Shown: piece by piece, positions 45,454-55,360 of the stretch
Position numbering within the stretch: the stretch's first letter is position 1
Layout of the letters: each line of letters begins with the position of its first letter
Source of the DNA: Ensifer sp. Root278
GTDB lineage: Bacteria > Pseudomonadota > Alphaproteobacteria > Rhizobiales > Rhizobiaceae
DNA: 64,000 bases
Reading direction: 5' to 3'
NCBI RefSeq assembly: GCF_001429285.1
Contig: NZ_LMJJ01000012.1
Coordinates: forward strand, 530 to 64,529
Translations under genes and position numbers: made by a program
Notes under the pieces: model-generated
Seen by the model: the letters and a program-made list of their open reading frames with translations, nothing else
Told to the model about the DNA's origin: nothing
Database searches by the model: none

Positions 45454-45869
45454 TCGCCTCCCCGCTCTTCGAGCGAAAGCGCAATCGAGCTGATCGCCCC
45501 GACGACGACGAGATAGACGCCGCAATCAAACAGCATCACCGTCGAGAGCGGGACTTCCAGGCCGAGAACCGAAGGATAGATCCAGAGACCGGTCATGAAG
45601 GGGACGCGTGCCGCAATCGAGATCAGGCCGGCGACCGTCGCTGCGAACAGCCCCGCGCCGGCAATCGCCATCGGGTGAAAATAGATCGCACGGCGCACCG
45701 TCTCGACGCCGCAGGCGATGCCGTAGATCGCCAGCGCCGAAACCGCGATCAACCCGCCAATGAAGCCGCCGCCGGGCTCGTTGTGGCCGCGCAGCAGCAC
45801 GAAGATCGAAAACAGCACCATCAGGCTGGTGAGAAAAGGGGCGACGGCCCGGAAGATCACCGACTTCAT
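45450..45869 (-). CDS. mnhB: Na+(K+)/H+ antiporter subunit B (MnhB/PhaB)
   Basis: The product has 139 residues, four membrane helices and the MnhB motif [20 protein letters not shown]. The second half has [20 protein letters not shown]. It starts within the end of mnhA by four bases and overlaps mnhC by four. Confidence 0.95.
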   Translation of the reverse strand: MKSVIFRAVAPFLTSLMVLFSIFVLLRGHNEPGGGFIGGLIAVSALAIYGIACGVETVRRAIYFHPMAIAGAGLFAATVAGLISIAARVPFMTGLWIYPSVLGLEVPLSTVMLFDCGVYLVVVGAISSIALSLEERGGE

Positions 45870-48226
45870 GCGCGTTCCTCCGCATCCGGATCATTGTCGG
45901 CGATGCGGCGGAGAGAACCAGCCCTCAAGCGGACCAGCGACAGGATGGCAAGACCGGTGACCATCACCACGGCGATCTCACCCAGCGTGTCCGTACCGCG
46001 GAAATCGACGATGATGACGTTCACCACATTGGCGCCGTGCGCGATCGATTTCGAATAGAGATTGAAGAATTCCGTCAGCGTGGAGTCAAAGGGAACGCCC
46101 GTCGTCTTCAGTAGCATCAGGCCGAAACCCAAGCCGCAGGCGAGTGCAATGGCAAAATCCGGGACCTTCTGGGCAAGCGGCCGATGGTCGGACGGCGAGA
46201 GCCTGAGGCGCGTCATCACCAGTGCCAGGACGACGACCGACAGCGTCTCGATCATGAACTGGGTGAAGGCAAGATCCGGCGCACCATAGAGCAGGAAGAT
46301 GACGGCAACGGCAAAGCCCTGGATGCCGAGCGAGACGATCGCTGTCAGCCGATCCGGAGCGAGCACGACGGCAACGAGACCGATGACCGCGATGGCCATG
46401 ATCGCAAGCTCGTGCAGTGGCACGTCGGGTGCAAAGAACGGCGCGCGCGGCAGTTCGCCGTAGGTGAGCGGAACGACCAGCAGCACGCAGGCAACCAGGA
46501 TGAAGGTCGCCGTCATGTAGACGTCGAGGCGGCCGGATTGCAGCCGGCGCGTCAGCCCGACGGAAAAACGAACGAGCCCGCGGATGAGCTGGTCGAAACC
46601 ACGGTCCGGCCCCCAGCCGATATCGGCAAGGATTGCGGCGATGAAACCACGCAAACGATCGAGCTTCAGGTAGAAAACGATCCCGATCAACGCGGTCGCG
46701 GTCGACATGGCCAGCGGCACCCCGACATGCGGAACGACGGACATCGTGACCGCACGCGGTTCGCCTGATATCGCCGATGCCATCGGCGTCGACACGAGTT
46801 CGTGGGTCAACCCCGAGAGCAAGGCGGCGGAAAGCCCCTTGGCGGCAAGCAGCGCCGGCCCGAGCCAGAGCAGCACCGGCGCCTCGTGCGCCGCCTTCGG
46901 CGTCTCCGCCTTCGCACCGATGAAAGGCTTGAGGGCGACGGCAAAGGCCACCGCGAACATCAGAGCATTGCCAAGGATCGCGATTGCCGCAAAGACCACG
47001 GAGCGCCGGTCGAAGCCGGAGAGCGCGTAGTAGATTTCCTCCTTGGCGATGAAGCCGAAGAAGGGGAACAGGCCGCCCATCGAAAATGCGGCTGCAAGCG
47101 CAATGACGAACGTAAGCGGCATGGCGGAGCCCAAGCCCCCGAGCCTGGTCACGTCACGCGCGCCGGTCTCATGATCGATGATGCCAGCAACCATGAACAG
47201 GGCACCCTTGAACAGGGAGTGTGCGACAAGATAGAGCGCCGCCGCCTCGATCGCGTGCGGGAAGCCGAGACCGGTCAGCATGACCAGCAGCCCGAGCGAG
47301 GCCATGGTCGTATAGGCGAGCATCAGCTTCAGATCGGTCTGGCGGCAAGCAAGAGCTGCGCCGATGACGAGCGTGGCGCCGCCGAAGAGCGGCAGCAGGA
47401 TCTGCCATTCGGGCGTGCCGCCGAGCACGGGATTGAGCCGCATCAACAGATAGACGCCGGCCTTCACCATTGTCGCGGAATGCAGGTAGGCCGAAACGGG
47501 AGTCGGTGCTTCCATCGCGTTCGGCAGCCAGAAATGGAACGGAAACTGCGCCGACTTGGTGAAGGCGCCACCGAGGACGAGAATGAGCGCGGCCAGATAG
47601 AACGGGCTTTCGCGCATCTCCGTGCCAAAGGCCATGAGCAGCGAAAGCTGGGTGACGCCGCTGACGTTCCAGATGATCAGGAGCCCCGCGAGCAGAAACA
47701 GGCCCCCTCCTCCGGTCACGACCAGCGCCTGAAGGGCTGCGCGCCTTGCGGCTTCGCGCGAATGGTCGAAGCCGATCAGCAGGAATGACGTGATCGAGGT
47801 CAGTTCCCAGAAAACGAAGAGCATCAGGAAGCTGTCGGACACGACGAGCCCGAGCATTGATCCCATGAACATCAGGATGAACGAGAAGAACCGTCCCTGC
47901 TGCGGATGGCCCTTCAGGTAACCGCCGGAATAGAGCACGATCAGCATGCCGATGCCGGCGATCAGCAGGACGAAAGTTAGCGACAGACCATCGATCAACC
48001 AGGAAAAGCTGACATTGAACGACGGGATCCAGGCATAGCCACCGGTGACCACCTCGCTTTTGGCCACGTCCGGCCAGAAGCGGGCGAAATGCAGGACAAT
48101 GGCCGCTGGGAAGAGTGCCAGAACCCAGGCCGCATTGTGCCCGAGGAGGCGCGTGAGCAGCGGGGCGACCAAAGCCCCCACGAAGGGGAGTGCGAGAGCC
48201 AGAAATGTCAGGGCCGCAACATCCAT
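45866..48226 (-). CDS. mnhA: Na+(K+)/H+ antiporter subunit A (MnhA/PhaA)
   Basis: The product is a 786-residue membrane protein. The first two thirds are NuoL-like ([38 protein letters not shown], the broken-helix Lys and His residues). The C-terminal third carries the MrpB-like and DUF4040 segments ([20 protein letters not shown]). As the first gene of mnhABCDEFG it forms the large subunit of the Mrp complex that exchanges external protons for internal Na+ or K+, giving salt and alkaline tolerance. In S. meliloti the homologous pha2 cluster lies beside mucR, as here. ATG at 48226 has AAGGAG 12 bases upstream. An in-frame TTG at 48262 is the alternative. Confidence 0.94.
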   Translation of the reverse strand: MDVAALTFLALALPFVGALVAPLLTRLLGHNAAWVLALFPAAIVLHFARFWPDVAKSEVVTGGYAWIPSFNVSFSWLIDGLSLTFVLLIAGIGMLIVLYSGGYLKGHPQQGRFFSFILMFMGSMLGLVVSDSFLMLFVFWELTSITSFLLIGFDHSREAARRAALQALVVTGGGGLFLLAGLLIIWNVSGVTQLSLLMAFGTEMRESPFYLAALILVLGGAFTKSAQFPFHFWLPNAMEAPTPVSAYLHSATMVKAGVYLLMRLNPVLGGTPEWQILLPLFGGATLVIGAALACRQTDLKLMLAYTTMASLGLLVMLTGLGFPHAIEAAALYLVAHSLFKGALFMVAGIIDHETGARDVTRLGGLGSAMPLTFVIALAAAFSMGGLFPFFGFIAKEEIYYALSGFDRRSVVFAAIAILGNALMFAVAFAVALKPFIGAKAETPKAAHEAPVLLWLGPALLAAKGLSAALLSGLTHELVSTPMASAISGEPRAVTMSVVPHVGVPLAMSTATALIGIVFYLKLDRLRGFIAAILADIGWGPDRGFDQLIRGLVRFSVGLTRRLQSGRLDVYMTATFILVACVLLVVPLTYGELPRAPFFAPDVPLHELAIMAIAVIGLVAVVLAPDRLTAIVSLGIQGFAVAVIFLLYGAPDLAFTQFMIETLSVVVLALVMTRLRLSPSDHRPLAQKVPDFAIALACGLGFGLMLLKTTGVPFDSTLTEFFNLYSKSIAHGANVVNVIIVDFRGTDTLGEIAVVMVTGLAILSLVRLRAGSLRRIADNDPDAEERA

Positions 48227-48649
48227 CGTCCTGGCCTGCTCCTTTATGTTTTCACGATACAATCAATCGAAGACCCGACATAAAAGAAGGGTTGTGGCGG
48301 CTCAAGCCTTATCCAGATAAAATCGACGTTATGTGCCGTTAAGTCGCTTCGGAGATCGGACGCAGCAGTCCAAGCACTATCAGATTCGTTCGTTTCATGC
48401 GGCGGCGGCCGACAACAATTAAAATGCTGTTAGCATAATATTCAGTTGTCGTCGCAGCAGGATCGAACGTCCTAGAATCGGGACAATAAGACGTGGTAGT
48501 TGTACGTAAAGGCTTCTTCAATTCAAAATAATACGAAGCCTGGATCCGCCTGCCGGCGGAAACCAACGGCTGCTCGGAACGTCTGCCTTCGACGATATCT
48601 GTGAACCGCAAGGCGCCGGCTCATCGACCGTCTTTCTGCCGCAAGCAGC
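48227..48649. other. Divergent promoter region, antiporter operon and EAL gene
   Basis: A 423-bp region between divergent genes. The part at about 48300-48540 is lower in GC (TTAAAATGCTGTTAGCATAA near 48420) and likely carries both promoters. I see no small gene. Confidence 0.5.
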
Positions 48650-50281
48650 ATGAAACGGAACAACACAACGATCACGGGCGAGGCCTGCTTGGAACGATCT
48701 CGCATAGTCGTCATCGCCAGTATCCTGGCTGCACTCGGCGCGATCCTGCCGATGATGGCGGCCTATTATCTTTCCTGGTCGATCGCGGTGCGCAGCGAGC
48801 AGACACGGCTTTCCCATCTTGCCGACTACGCCATCATGCGCGCCGATGCGGCGCTCGAGGAAGCCTCCCGGGCGCTGAAAGCCGCCGACCGGTTTGACAT
48901 GCCGCCCTGTATGGCAACACATATCGCAGCGCTGCGCTCCCTCGTCGTCAATACGACCTCCATCGAAGACATCGGCTATTTCGAAAACGGGCTGCTCAGG
49001 TGCACGTCGTGGGGCTATCCGCCGCGCCGTCTCACCCGCTCTCCGCCCGCCGATTTCTTCGCGAGCAACGGCGTCGAAGTCATCCCGCGGATGTACCCGA
49101 CGATCAGTACCGGCGCCCCCATGACGGCGTTTCGCTATCGTTCCTACACCGTACTGACCAACTCGGCTCGATTTGTCGACGTGATTGCGGAGCCCGGCAC
49201 CCGGCTTGCAGTCGCCACGAAAAACGGCGTCCTGATCGGCACTCTGAACAATCCTGACGCGTCGCTTACGGCCCGGCTCGCCGAACTTCCCGAAACCGGC
49301 AGCAACGCCGACGATCTGTTCGCAACCTCCCATGGAGCAAACTGGATCGCCGTCGCGAGCGCCCCCAACATCGCCATTTTTAAGGACATGGACCGGGAGC
49401 GCCTGCTGCTTCTGCCGGTCGGCGCCCTGGTCGCAGCGCTTATGGTCGGCCTCGTCGTCTGGCTGTCGCGGCGCCGCCTTTCGCCGCTCGGAGAGCTCTC
49501 CATCGCCGTTCAGCGGCGCGAATTCATCGTCCACTATCAACCGCTCATCGAACTGAAGACCGGCATCTGCGTCGGTGCCGAAGCGCTCGTACGCTGGCGG
49601 CGGCCCGACGGGCAAATGGTCCGCCCCGATCTCTTCATACCGCTGGCGGAAGAGAACGGCCTGATCGAAGAAATCACCGACCAGGTCATCTATGCCACCA
49701 TTGCCGAGCTGAAAACGGTCCTCCTTGCGGATCGCTCGCTGCACATTGCCGTCAATCTTGCCGCCGACGACATCAAATCGGGGCGCATCCTGCCGGTGAT
49801 CCAGGCGGTGCTGGAAAACACCGGCATACTGACCCAGCAGATCTGGCTGGAAGCGACCGAACGGGGCTTCATGGATGTGAAATCGGCCCGCGCAACGATC
49901 GAGGAGGCCCGCCGGCGCGGCCACTCGGTGGCGATCGACGACTTCGGCACCGGCTACTCAAGCCTGCAATACCTGCAGGAGCTTCCGCTCGACGCACTGA
50001 AGATCGACAAATCCTTCATCGACACGATCGGAACGGACTCTGCCACCAGTTCGATTACGCCGCATATCATCGACATTGCCAAGTCGCTCGATCTCTACAT
50101 CGTCGCCGAGGGCATCGAGCGGCAGGAGCAGGCCGACTATCTCATCGAACGCGGTGTCCAGTATGGCCAGGGCTGGCTGTTCTCCAAGGCGTTGCCCGCA
50201 GCGGAATTCATCGCCTTCTACAACAACAGCAAGCGCCGGCGCGGCGCCGGCCCGACCGTAATCCGCCGCGAGATCGCCTGA
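48650..50281 (+). CDS. Membrane-bound cyclic-di-GMP phosphodiesterase (CSS-motif sensor plus EAL)
   Basis: The product has 543 residues. Helices at about 17-40 and 252-272 flank a periplasmic CSS-type domain with two cysteines, Cys87 (MPPCMAT) and Cys118 (LLRCTSWG). In PdeC-type enzymes such cysteines sense periplasmic redox state. The EAL domain has EALVRW with Glu311, LAVNL-type [38 protein letters not shown] and a final Gln in YGQGW. All catalytic residues appear present, so it should hydrolyse c-di-GMP. There is no GGDEF domain. ATG at 48650 lacks a strong ribosome-binding site. Confidence 0.88.
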   Translation: MKRNNTTITGEACLERSRIVVIASILAALGAILPMMAAYYLSWSIAVRSEQTRLSHLADYAIMRADAALEEASRALKAADRFDMPPCMATHIAALRSLVVNTTSIEDIGYFENGLLRCTSWGYPPRRLTRSPPADFFASNGVEVIPRMYPTISTGAPMTAFRYRSYTVLTNSARFVDVIAEPGTRLAVATKNGVLIGTLNNPDASLTARLAELPETGSNADDLFATSHGANWIAVASAPNIAIFKDMDRERLLLLPVGALVAALMVGLVVWLSRRRLSPLGELSIAVQRREFIVHYQPLIELKTGICVGAEALVRWRRPDGQMVRPDLFIPLAEENGLIEEITDQVIYATIAELKTVLLADRSLHIAVNLAADDIKSGRILPVIQAVLENTGILTQQIWLEATERGFMDVKSARATIEEARRRGHSVAIDDFGTGYSSLQYLQELPLDALKIDKSFIDTIGTDSATSSITPHIIDIAKSLDLYIVAEGIERQEQADYLIERGVQYGQGWLFSKALPAAEFIAFYNNSKRRRGAGPTVIRREIA

Positions 50282-50320
50282 CGCCACGCCGTCGACCGCA
50301 ATGCCGGGCCGCGACGTGAA

Positions 50321-50348
50321 TTGCGCGCTTCCGGCGGCATTCCTATAT
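50321..50348 (+). promoter_or_regulatory. Probable sigma-70-type promoter of msrB
   Basis: TTGCGC (50321-50326), a 16-base spacer and CTATAT (50343-50348) match the rhizobial housekeeping consensus CTTGAC-N17-CTATAT. They lie about 28 bases before the msrB start, with GACAGGAG in between as ribosome-binding site. Confidence 0.55.
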
Positions 50349-50375
50349 AGTCGCCGCAACGACAGGAGATCTTTC

Positions 50376-50783
50376 ATGACGACCGTTAAGACGCCCAAGG
50401 TGGTGAAGACCGATGCGGAATGGCGGGCCATACTCTCGTCGGAACAATACCGCATCACCCGTCAGCAGGGTACCGAGCGTCCGTTCACCGGCCCTTTCGT
50501 CAACAACAAGCAGACCGGCACCTATGAATGCGTCTGTTGCGGCCGAGCCCTCTTCCGCTCGGACACCAAGTTCGATTCCGGTTGCGGCTGGCCGAGCTAT
50601 TTCGCTGCGATCGACGACCAGGCGATCCGCGAGATCGAGGACCGCTCGCACTTCATGGTGCGCACGGAAATCCGCTGTGCCGACTGTGACGCCCATCTCG
50701 GTCACGTGTTCCCGGACGGCCCGCCGCCGACGGGGCTTCGCTATTGCCTCAACGGCCATGCGATGACGTTTACCGAGGATTGA
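50376..50783 (+). CDS. msrB: Peptide-methionine (R)-S-oxide reductase
   Basis: The product has 135 residues. Zinc is bound by Cys52/Cys55 (CVCC) and Cys101/Cys104 (CADC). The catalytic Cys124 is in [10 protein letters not shown], and [10 protein letters not shown] carries the substrate-binding Trp. It reduces methionine-R-sulfoxide in proteins, using thioredoxin. The start at 50376 has AGGAG six to seven bases upstream. It has the usual single-domain length, with no fused MsrA. Confidence 0.95.
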   Translation: MTTVKTPKVVKTDAEWRAILSSEQYRITRQQGTERPFTGPFVNNKQTGTYECVCCGRALFRSDTKFDSGCGWPSYFAAIDDQAIREIEDRSHFMVRTEIRCADCDAHLGHVFPDGPPPTGLRYCLNGHAMTFTED

Positions 50784-50893
50784 CACCGGCGCGCGGAAGG
50801 AGTGGCATGGGGGCTGCTGTTCCATTAGGAACAGGCCCTGCACCGAAGCCGCGCTATCTAGACTTTGGGTCGAGCAAGCGAGAGGAGGTCCGC

Positions 50894-51418
50894 ATGCTGC
50901 GCATCCTGACAGCACTCACGCTCCTGCTTTCGTCTGCCCTGGCAGCGGCGGCCGCCGACGATTGGCTACCCTATGCCAATGCGCGTTTCGGCTACGTGCT
51001 CGACATTCCGCCTGGCTTCGAACTGCAGAGCCAGGGCGACAATGGCGACGGCGCCAGCTTTCATGCCAACGACAATGGTGCGACCCTTTCGGTCTTTGGC
51101 AGCACATTGCTGGATGGCGACTTCGAGACTGACGTCAACGACCGCATCGGGATCGAGCGCGAGGGCGACTGGCGGATCGCCTATGCGCGGGTGACGGCAG
51201 CCTGGGCAAGCTTTTCGGGCGTCCGTGGGGAAGAAGTGTTTTATACCCGTGCCATCGCGCTCTGCGACGGCAGCGCCGCCTATTTCCGCCTTCAGTACCG
51301 CAAGAGCCGGCTCACCAGTTTCGACGGCGTGATCTCGCGGATGGCGGAGGCCCTCAGGCCATCGGAAGGCTGTCAGCACCCGCCTGTCGCTGCGGTTGCG
51401 GGCGAAGCGCCGAACTGA
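50894..51418 (+). CDS. Exported protein of unknown function (174 aa)
   Basis: The product has 174 residues from ATG at 50894, with a very strong GAGGAGG ribosome-binding site. A signal peptide (1-22, LRILTALTLLLSSALAAAAA) is followed by a compact alpha/beta domain (YANARFGYVLDIPPGFELQ, SFHANDNGATLSVFGS, FYTRAIALCDGSAAYFRLQY). The domain resembles the many rhizobial periplasmic proteins that begin with an YxNxRFGYxxxxP motif. The function is unknown. It is convergent with the TrhA gene after seven bases. Confidence 0.75.
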   Translation: MLRILTALTLLLSSALAAAAADDWLPYANARFGYVLDIPPGFELQSQGDNGDGASFHANDNGATLSVFGSTLLDGDFETDVNDRIGIEREGDWRIAYARVTAAWASFSGVRGEEVFYTRAIALCDGSAAYFRLQYRKSRLTSFDGVISRMAEALRPSEGCQHPPVAAVAGEAPN

Positions 51419-51425
51419 CCGCCGC

Positions 51426-52082
51426 TCAGGCTGCGGCGCTGAAGCAGCTCACCACGGCCGAATAGTGAACGGCCGCACCGGTCACAACGAAACCGTGCCA
51501 GATCGCGTTCTGGAAGCGCAGCCTTTCCCAGACATGGAAAATCACGCCGGCGGAATAGATGATGCCGCCGATCAGGATCAGCACCAGCGTCGTTGCCGTC
51601 AGCGCCGACAAGAGCGGCCCGACAGCGAGCACGCCGCTCCAGCCCATGGCGAGATAGAGCAGGATCGCCAGCCGGTCGAACCGGCCGGGGAAAAGACATT
51701 TGATCGCAACGCCAAGGGCCGCAATCGCCCAGATGCCGATCAGCATCACGAACAGGAACGGGTCTTCCAACCCGCGCTGCAGGAACGGTGTATAGGTCGC
51801 GGCGATCAGGATGAAGATCGAGGAATGGTCGAAGCGGCGCAGGAACCATTTGGTCCGCGAGATCGGATAGAGATTGTAGAGAAACGAGATCGACAGCGTC
51901 GCGAGCAGCCCTGCCCCGTAGACGGCGGCGGCAGCGAGTTGGCCGCTGGTGCTCCAAAGCGTCGCATAGAAGATCAGTGCGGTGACACCGACGAGCGCGG
52001 CGGCAAGACCGATGCCGTGCACGATGCCGTCGGCAATCAATTCCGAGCGGTCATAGTTCCATTTGACGCCAGCGAATTCCAC
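51426..52082 (-). CDS. Hemolysin III / TrhA family membrane protein (PAQR superfamily)
   Basis: The product has 218 residues, seven membrane helices and the family residues ELIADGIVHGIG near the N-terminus, FDHSSIFILIAATYTPF in the middle and NAIWHGFVVTGAAVHYSAV at the C-terminus. The histidines and Asp match the zinc site of PAQR proteins. TrhA-type proteins are linked to membrane-energetics homeostasis in bacteria. GTG at 52082 is preferred because GGGAGAGGG lies seven bases upstream. A GTG at 52121 would add 13 charged residues. Confidence 0.85.
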   Translation of the reverse strand: MEFAGVKWNYDRSELIADGIVHGIGLAAALVGVTALIFYATLWSTSGQLAAAAVYGAGLLATLSISFLYNLYPISRTKWFLRRFDHSSIFILIAATYTPFLQRGLEDPFLFVMLIGIWAIAALGVAIKCLFPGRFDRLAILLYLAMGWSGVLAVGPLLSALTATTLVLILIGGIIYSAGVIFHVWERLRFQNAIWHGFVVTGAAVHYSAVVSCFSAAA

Positions 52083-52321
52083 GCGATCCCTCTCCCGGGT
52101 CTCTGTCTTTTTCTCGGGCACGCTCGTAGCTGTCGCGCCATCATCGCCATCCTGCCACAGCCCTGGGCCGCCGCAAAGATATGGTGGCGTGGCGAAAGCA
52201 TCAACTTTTGCAACGCATTACAACAATCGCATGACATATCTGCTGAGTGCGCGGGACCTTGTTCGCAGGCGCGGCGATGACCACATGCGCTGACAAGATT
52301 ACGCCGATCGGGAGGAGAACC

Positions 52322-52759
52322 ATGTCGAAGTTGCGCACCCCTCAGCCGGAACTGGCGGCCGCGCTCAGCGAGCTTTGCCTGCGATCGAAAGCGGTATGGG
52401 GATACGACGCCGCCTTCCTGGAGGCTTGCCGTCCGGCGCTGACGCTGACGGCCGAGGACTGGAAGGATTCGGACCTGCAGATCGCCGTCGATGGCGAGCG
52501 GATCCTCGGTCTGGCGCAGGTTCGCTCCGATGGCCAGATCGCCGAACTCGACAAGCTCTTCATCGATCCGGACGCGCGCGCCACTGGCATTGGCCGCAGC
52601 CTTTTCGCCTGGTGTGTCAAAGCAGCGCTCAACCGCGGCGCCACGGTCATGACGATCGATGCCGATCCGGGCGCTGCCGATTTCTATCGCCGCATGGGCG
52701 CGGTCGATGACGGCGTCATGGCATCGACCGTAATCCCGGGGCGCTTTCTGCCGAACTAA
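52322..52759 (+). CDS. GNAT family N-acetyltransferase
   Basis: The product has 145 residues with a single GNAT fold. The acetyl-CoA loop is in the conserved segment LFIDPDARATGIGRSLFAW (R-x-x-G-x-G/A near residues 84-90), and ADPGAADFYRRMG is the C-terminal motif B. The acceptor is unknown. The start has GGAGGAG upstream. A hairpin shared with the convergent dksA-like gene follows directly. Confidence 0.88.
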   Translation: MSKLRTPQPELAAALSELCLRSKAVWGYDAAFLEACRPALTLTAEDWKDSDLQIAVDGERILGLAQVRSDGQIAELDKLFIDPDARATGIGRSLFAWCVKAALNRGATVMTIDADPGAADFYRRMGAVDDGVMASTVIPGRFLPN

Positions 52760-52762
52760 GAT

Positions 52763-52812
52763 AACCATCCGAAGATCGCCGCTGCGGGCACGGCGGCGAT
52801 CGCTCGATGGTT
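52763..52812. terminator. Bidirectional terminator between convergent GNAT and DksA-like genes
   Basis: GATCGCCGC (52774-52782) pairs with GCGGCGATC (52793-52801). The outer arms AACCATC (52763-52769) and GATGGTT (52806-52812) extend it with an internal mismatch region. It fills the 52-bp gap between two convergent genes and can act in both directions. Confidence 0.7.
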
Positions 52813-53156
52813 CATCTTCCGCCCCGGGCAACCTCCGCCGCACATTCCTGACAGAGCGGCGCATGGGGAACAGCTTGCAGGCGCGCTGACGAAATCGGCA
52901 GGCCGCAGCGGACGCAGGTGCCGAAGGTGCCGGCGGCGATCCGGTCGAGTGCCGCGTCGATCGCGCGGATCTCTTCCTGCCCGGCAAGCCCGAGGCCTTC
53001 CAGAACCTCGTCGCCTTCCCGCTCGGTCACGCGATCCGGCACATCGGCGTTCATGGGCTCATCGAGATCGTGCTCGATCTTGACCAGCCGCCCCTGCAGC
53101 TCCTCCTTGCGGTGGGTGAGGCGGCTGCGAAAATCGTCAAGCGCAAACTTGTCCAT
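52812..53156 (-). CDS. DksA/TraR-family zinc finger protein
   Basis: The product has 114 residues. An N-terminal coiled-coil (about 5-35 and 55-75) precedes a four-cysteine zinc finger with Cys81/Cys84 (CVRC) and Cys102/Cys105 (CQEC). The family binds the RNA polymerase secondary channel. This short version lacks the full DksA length of about 150. The coiled-coil tip reads DVPDRVTEREGDE, where DksA has a DxxDxA motif. Its action on transcription is inferred. It follows the uspA gene on the same strand with 62 bases between. Confidence 0.87.
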   Translation of the reverse strand: MDKFALDDFRSRLTHRKEELQGRLVKIEHDLDEPMNADVPDRVTEREGDEVLEGLGLAGQEEIRAIDAALDRIAAGTFGTCVRCGLPISSARLQAVPHAPLCQECAAEVARGGR

Positions 53157-53218
53157 CTGAAGACTCCTCGGCGGTGGCGGCGCAGGATCGCGCCGCAGCC
53201 GCTCTTATTGTTGGTGGG

Positions 53219-53641
53219 TTACCGGTCGACGAGTACGGCGCAGGGGCAATGGCTGACCACGCGGCTCGCGGTCGATCCGATGAAGTAATCGATCAGGCCC
53301 GGCCGGTGGGAGGCGATGATCACCAGATCGGCATTCTCTTCGCTCGCGCAGGCGTTGATGGTGCCGGCAGCACCGCCGGTGCGAATTTCAACACGGCCGT
53401 TGATCCCGTGCTTGGTCTTCATGTCCTCGAGCGTCTTTTTTGCCTGCTTGCGGGATTCCTCGACCATCTCCAACGGGAAATCGACGATCATGTAGCCCTG
53501 CGCATAGGCATTCAGATCTTCGACAACGTTGAGCAGGACAATCTCGCCCCCTTCGTCGATCAGCTTCTCGGCGATGCCCAGCACAGATTCGCCGTGCTCG
53601 AGCTGATCCATGGCAATCGGGACGATGATCTTCTTGTACAT
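53219..53641 (-). CDS. Universal stress protein UspA family
   Basis: The product has 140 residues with one Usp domain. The N-terminal IIVPIAMD and the C-terminal ASHRPGLIDYFIGSTASRVV with PCAVLVDR correspond to the ATP-binding type (G-x2-G-x9-G-S/T-like pattern). It probably acts in the stress response in the cytoplasm. It is the first gene of a possible uspA-dksA-like unit. Confidence 0.92.
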   Translation of the reverse strand: MYKKIIVPIAMDQLEHGESVLGIAEKLIDEGGEIVLLNVVEDLNAYAQGYMIVDFPLEMVEESRKQAKKTLEDMKTKHGINGRVEIRTGGAAGTINACASEENADLVIIASHRPGLIDYFIGSTASRVVSHCPCAVLVDR

Positions 53642-53946
53642 GCTGTACTCCTTCTGTTGCCCTCATGGATCGCCGCGCCAGATGTGGCGGGCCAATCCCT
53701 CGTCTGGAGATTGCGCCTCGACCGCTTTCCCGGCTTTGATTGAAATCAAATCGAAAGCGCCGCGCTCGCGTGACCCTACTCAAATGGAGGTAGGGCGACG
53801 GCAACCACTGTCAACGCTCATCGAACACAACATCAAGCGACTGACGGGCTTCCGTGAACGGACGAGCCGGCCCATATTCCTGACAACAGTTTCAACGAAA
53901 CTGGGCCGGCAGAGCGGCTACGGTTTCGACGCCCAAGGAGGCAGAC
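53642..53946. other. Divergent promoter and leader region, uspA and VOC genes
   Basis: About 305 bp. Next to the VOC gene a large hairpin (GCCGGCCCA at 53866-53874 with TGGGCCGGC at 53902-53910, and an inner CAGTTT/AAACTG) lies about 36 bases before the start. It could act in leader regulation or as a terminator against read-through. Otherwise nothing is recognised. Confidence 0.5.
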
Positions 53947-54810
53947 ATGACGGATACCCCGACCGAACACGCCCTTGCCATGCCTGCGCATGTCGACCAC
54001 GCACATCTGGTCGTCCGGGATCTGCCCGTTGTTTCGGCCTGGTACCAGAAAATCATGGGCTTGAAGCCGATCGAAACGAGCAAAAGCGGCGAAACGCTCG
54101 GCGTTGCCGGCCACCCGCTCCTCAGCCTGACAACCGAGGGCAACGCTGCCAGGGCACCCCGCAATGCGCCGGGTCTCTTCCACAACGCCTTTCTCGTGCC
54201 GAATCGTGGGGAGCTCGGCCGTTGGCTGGCCCACGCCGCCCACAACAACACCAGGCTACAGGGCGCTTCCGACCATCTGGTCAGCGAAGCGATCTACCTC
54301 GCCGACCCCGAAGGCAACGGTATTGAGGTCTATCGTGACCGGCCGCGCTCCGAATGGAGCTTCAACCCCGACGGCACCGTCGGCATGGACACGCTGCCGC
54401 TCAATCTCCAGGCGCTCTATGACGAAGCACCCAAGGACAATTGGGACGGCATGGCTGATGGAACCGCCATCGGCCATATCCATCTGCAGGTCTCCAACAT
54501 CCCCGAAGCCGACGCGTTCTTCCGCGACGTGCTGGGGCTCGGGCTGATGGCACGCTATCCGGGCGCGAGCTTCTTCGGTTCGGGCAAGTACCACCACCAT
54601 GTCGCCGCCAACATCTGGAATTCGCGTGGCGCACCGAAGCGCGAAGGCCATATGACCGGGCTTTCGGACTATACGATCCAGTACAAGGACCCGGCCGAAC
54701 GCGCCGCGGCGCTTGCCAAGCTCGATGCGCTGGAAATTCCGGTCAACCGCGCCGGCGATGGCTACAGCCTCATCGACCCCTGGGGCATCGGCCTCAAGCT
54801 GGTCGCCTGA
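53947..54810 (+). CDS. VOC-family extradiol dioxygenase-like protein (CatE type)
   Basis: The product has 287 residues and two vicinal-oxygen-chelate modules (about 14-130 and 170-285). Candidate metal ligands are the His in DHAHLVVRD and in IGHIHLQVSN and the Glu in GNGIEVYRD. The sequence type is that of Bacillus CatE/catechol-2,3-dioxygenase-like proteins. The true substrate is unknown. A strong AAGGAGG ribosome-binding site lies before ATG 53947. It is convergent with an HxlR regulator gene. Confidence 0.85.
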   Translation: MTDTPTEHALAMPAHVDHAHLVVRDLPVVSAWYQKIMGLKPIETSKSGETLGVAGHPLLSLTTEGNAARAPRNAPGLFHNAFLVPNRGELGRWLAHAAHNNTRLQGASDHLVSEAIYLADPEGNGIEVYRDRPRSEWSFNPDGTVGMDTLPLNLQALYDEAPKDNWDGMADGTAIGHIHLQVSNIPEADAFFRDVLGLGLMARYPGASFFGSGKYHHHVAANIWNSRGAPKREGHMTGLSDYTIQYKDPAERAAALAKLDALEIPVNRAGDGYSLIDPWGIGLKLVA

Positions 54811-54870
54811 CCCCTCTCTCCCGGGCTGCAGACGAATGATGTCTGCGGCAACTCGTCGGCCGCAGCCGCC

Positions 54871-55227
54871 TCAGGCGCTGCGGTCGTATTTTTGCTGCGC
54901 CTCCAGCACCGCCTCGATGTTGTCTTCGGCCCAGCGCGTCAGGGCGGCGACCGTCGACGTCAGCGTGCGGCCAAGCGGCGTGATCGCATATTCAACGGTC
55001 ACTGGCACGGTAGCATAGACGCTGCGGCTGACGAGACCGTCGCGCTCCAGCTTCTTTAGAACCTGCGACAGCACCTTCTGCGAAATGCCATCGATCTCGC
55101 GCTTCAGCTGATTGAAGCGCACCGGCTGTTCGTCAAGCTTGCCGAGCACCAGGACCGCCCATTTGTCGGCAAGCCGGTCCAGCACCAAGCGGGTCGGGCA
55201 AGTCTGGATATAGACGTCGTATTCCAT
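54871..55227 (-). CDS. HxlR-family transcriptional regulator
   Basis: The product has 118 residues, a single winged helix-turn-helix of the HxlR type. TCPTRLVLDRLADKWAVLVL has the family N-terminal Cys (Cys9), followed by RFNQLKREIDGISQKVLSQVLKKLERDG and PVTVEYAITPLGRTL. In several HxlR proteins the N-terminal Cys senses electrophiles or oxidants. It is divergent from the NAD(P)H-binding protein gene, across 133 bp containing an inverted repeat, and is likely its repressor. ATG at 55227 is used. A GTG at 55242 is possible. Confidence 0.9.
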   Translation of the reverse strand: MEYDVYIQTCPTRLVLDRLADKWAVLVLGKLDEQPVRFNQLKREIDGISQKVLSQVLKKLERDGLVSRSVYATVPVTVEYAITPLGRTLTSTVAALTRWAEDNIEAVLEAQQKYDRSA

Positions 55228-55284
55228 CAGGCACGCCCCCACGGCGGTTTCCGGCCGGAAACCATGTCACCAAAACCTGCCTCC

Positions 55285-55348
55285 TTTACAGCATTTTTCT
55301 GGATTTATATCTAGTATCCATCCGCAATATGGTTTCATTTTGATACTA
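55285..55348 (+). promoter_or_regulatory. Promoter and HxlR operator of the NmrA-like gene
   Basis: TTTACA (55285-55290), 17 bases, and TATCTA (55308-55313) form a good promoter. A perfect inverted repeat, TAGTATC (55312-55318) and GATACTA (55342-55348), begins on the -10 box, with centres 30 bp apart (about three helical turns). Its right arm touches the AAGGAG ribosome-binding site. This fits a dimer or tetramer of the divergent HxlR protein blocking transcription. Confidence 0.6.
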
Positions 55349-55360
55349 AGGAGCATGACG

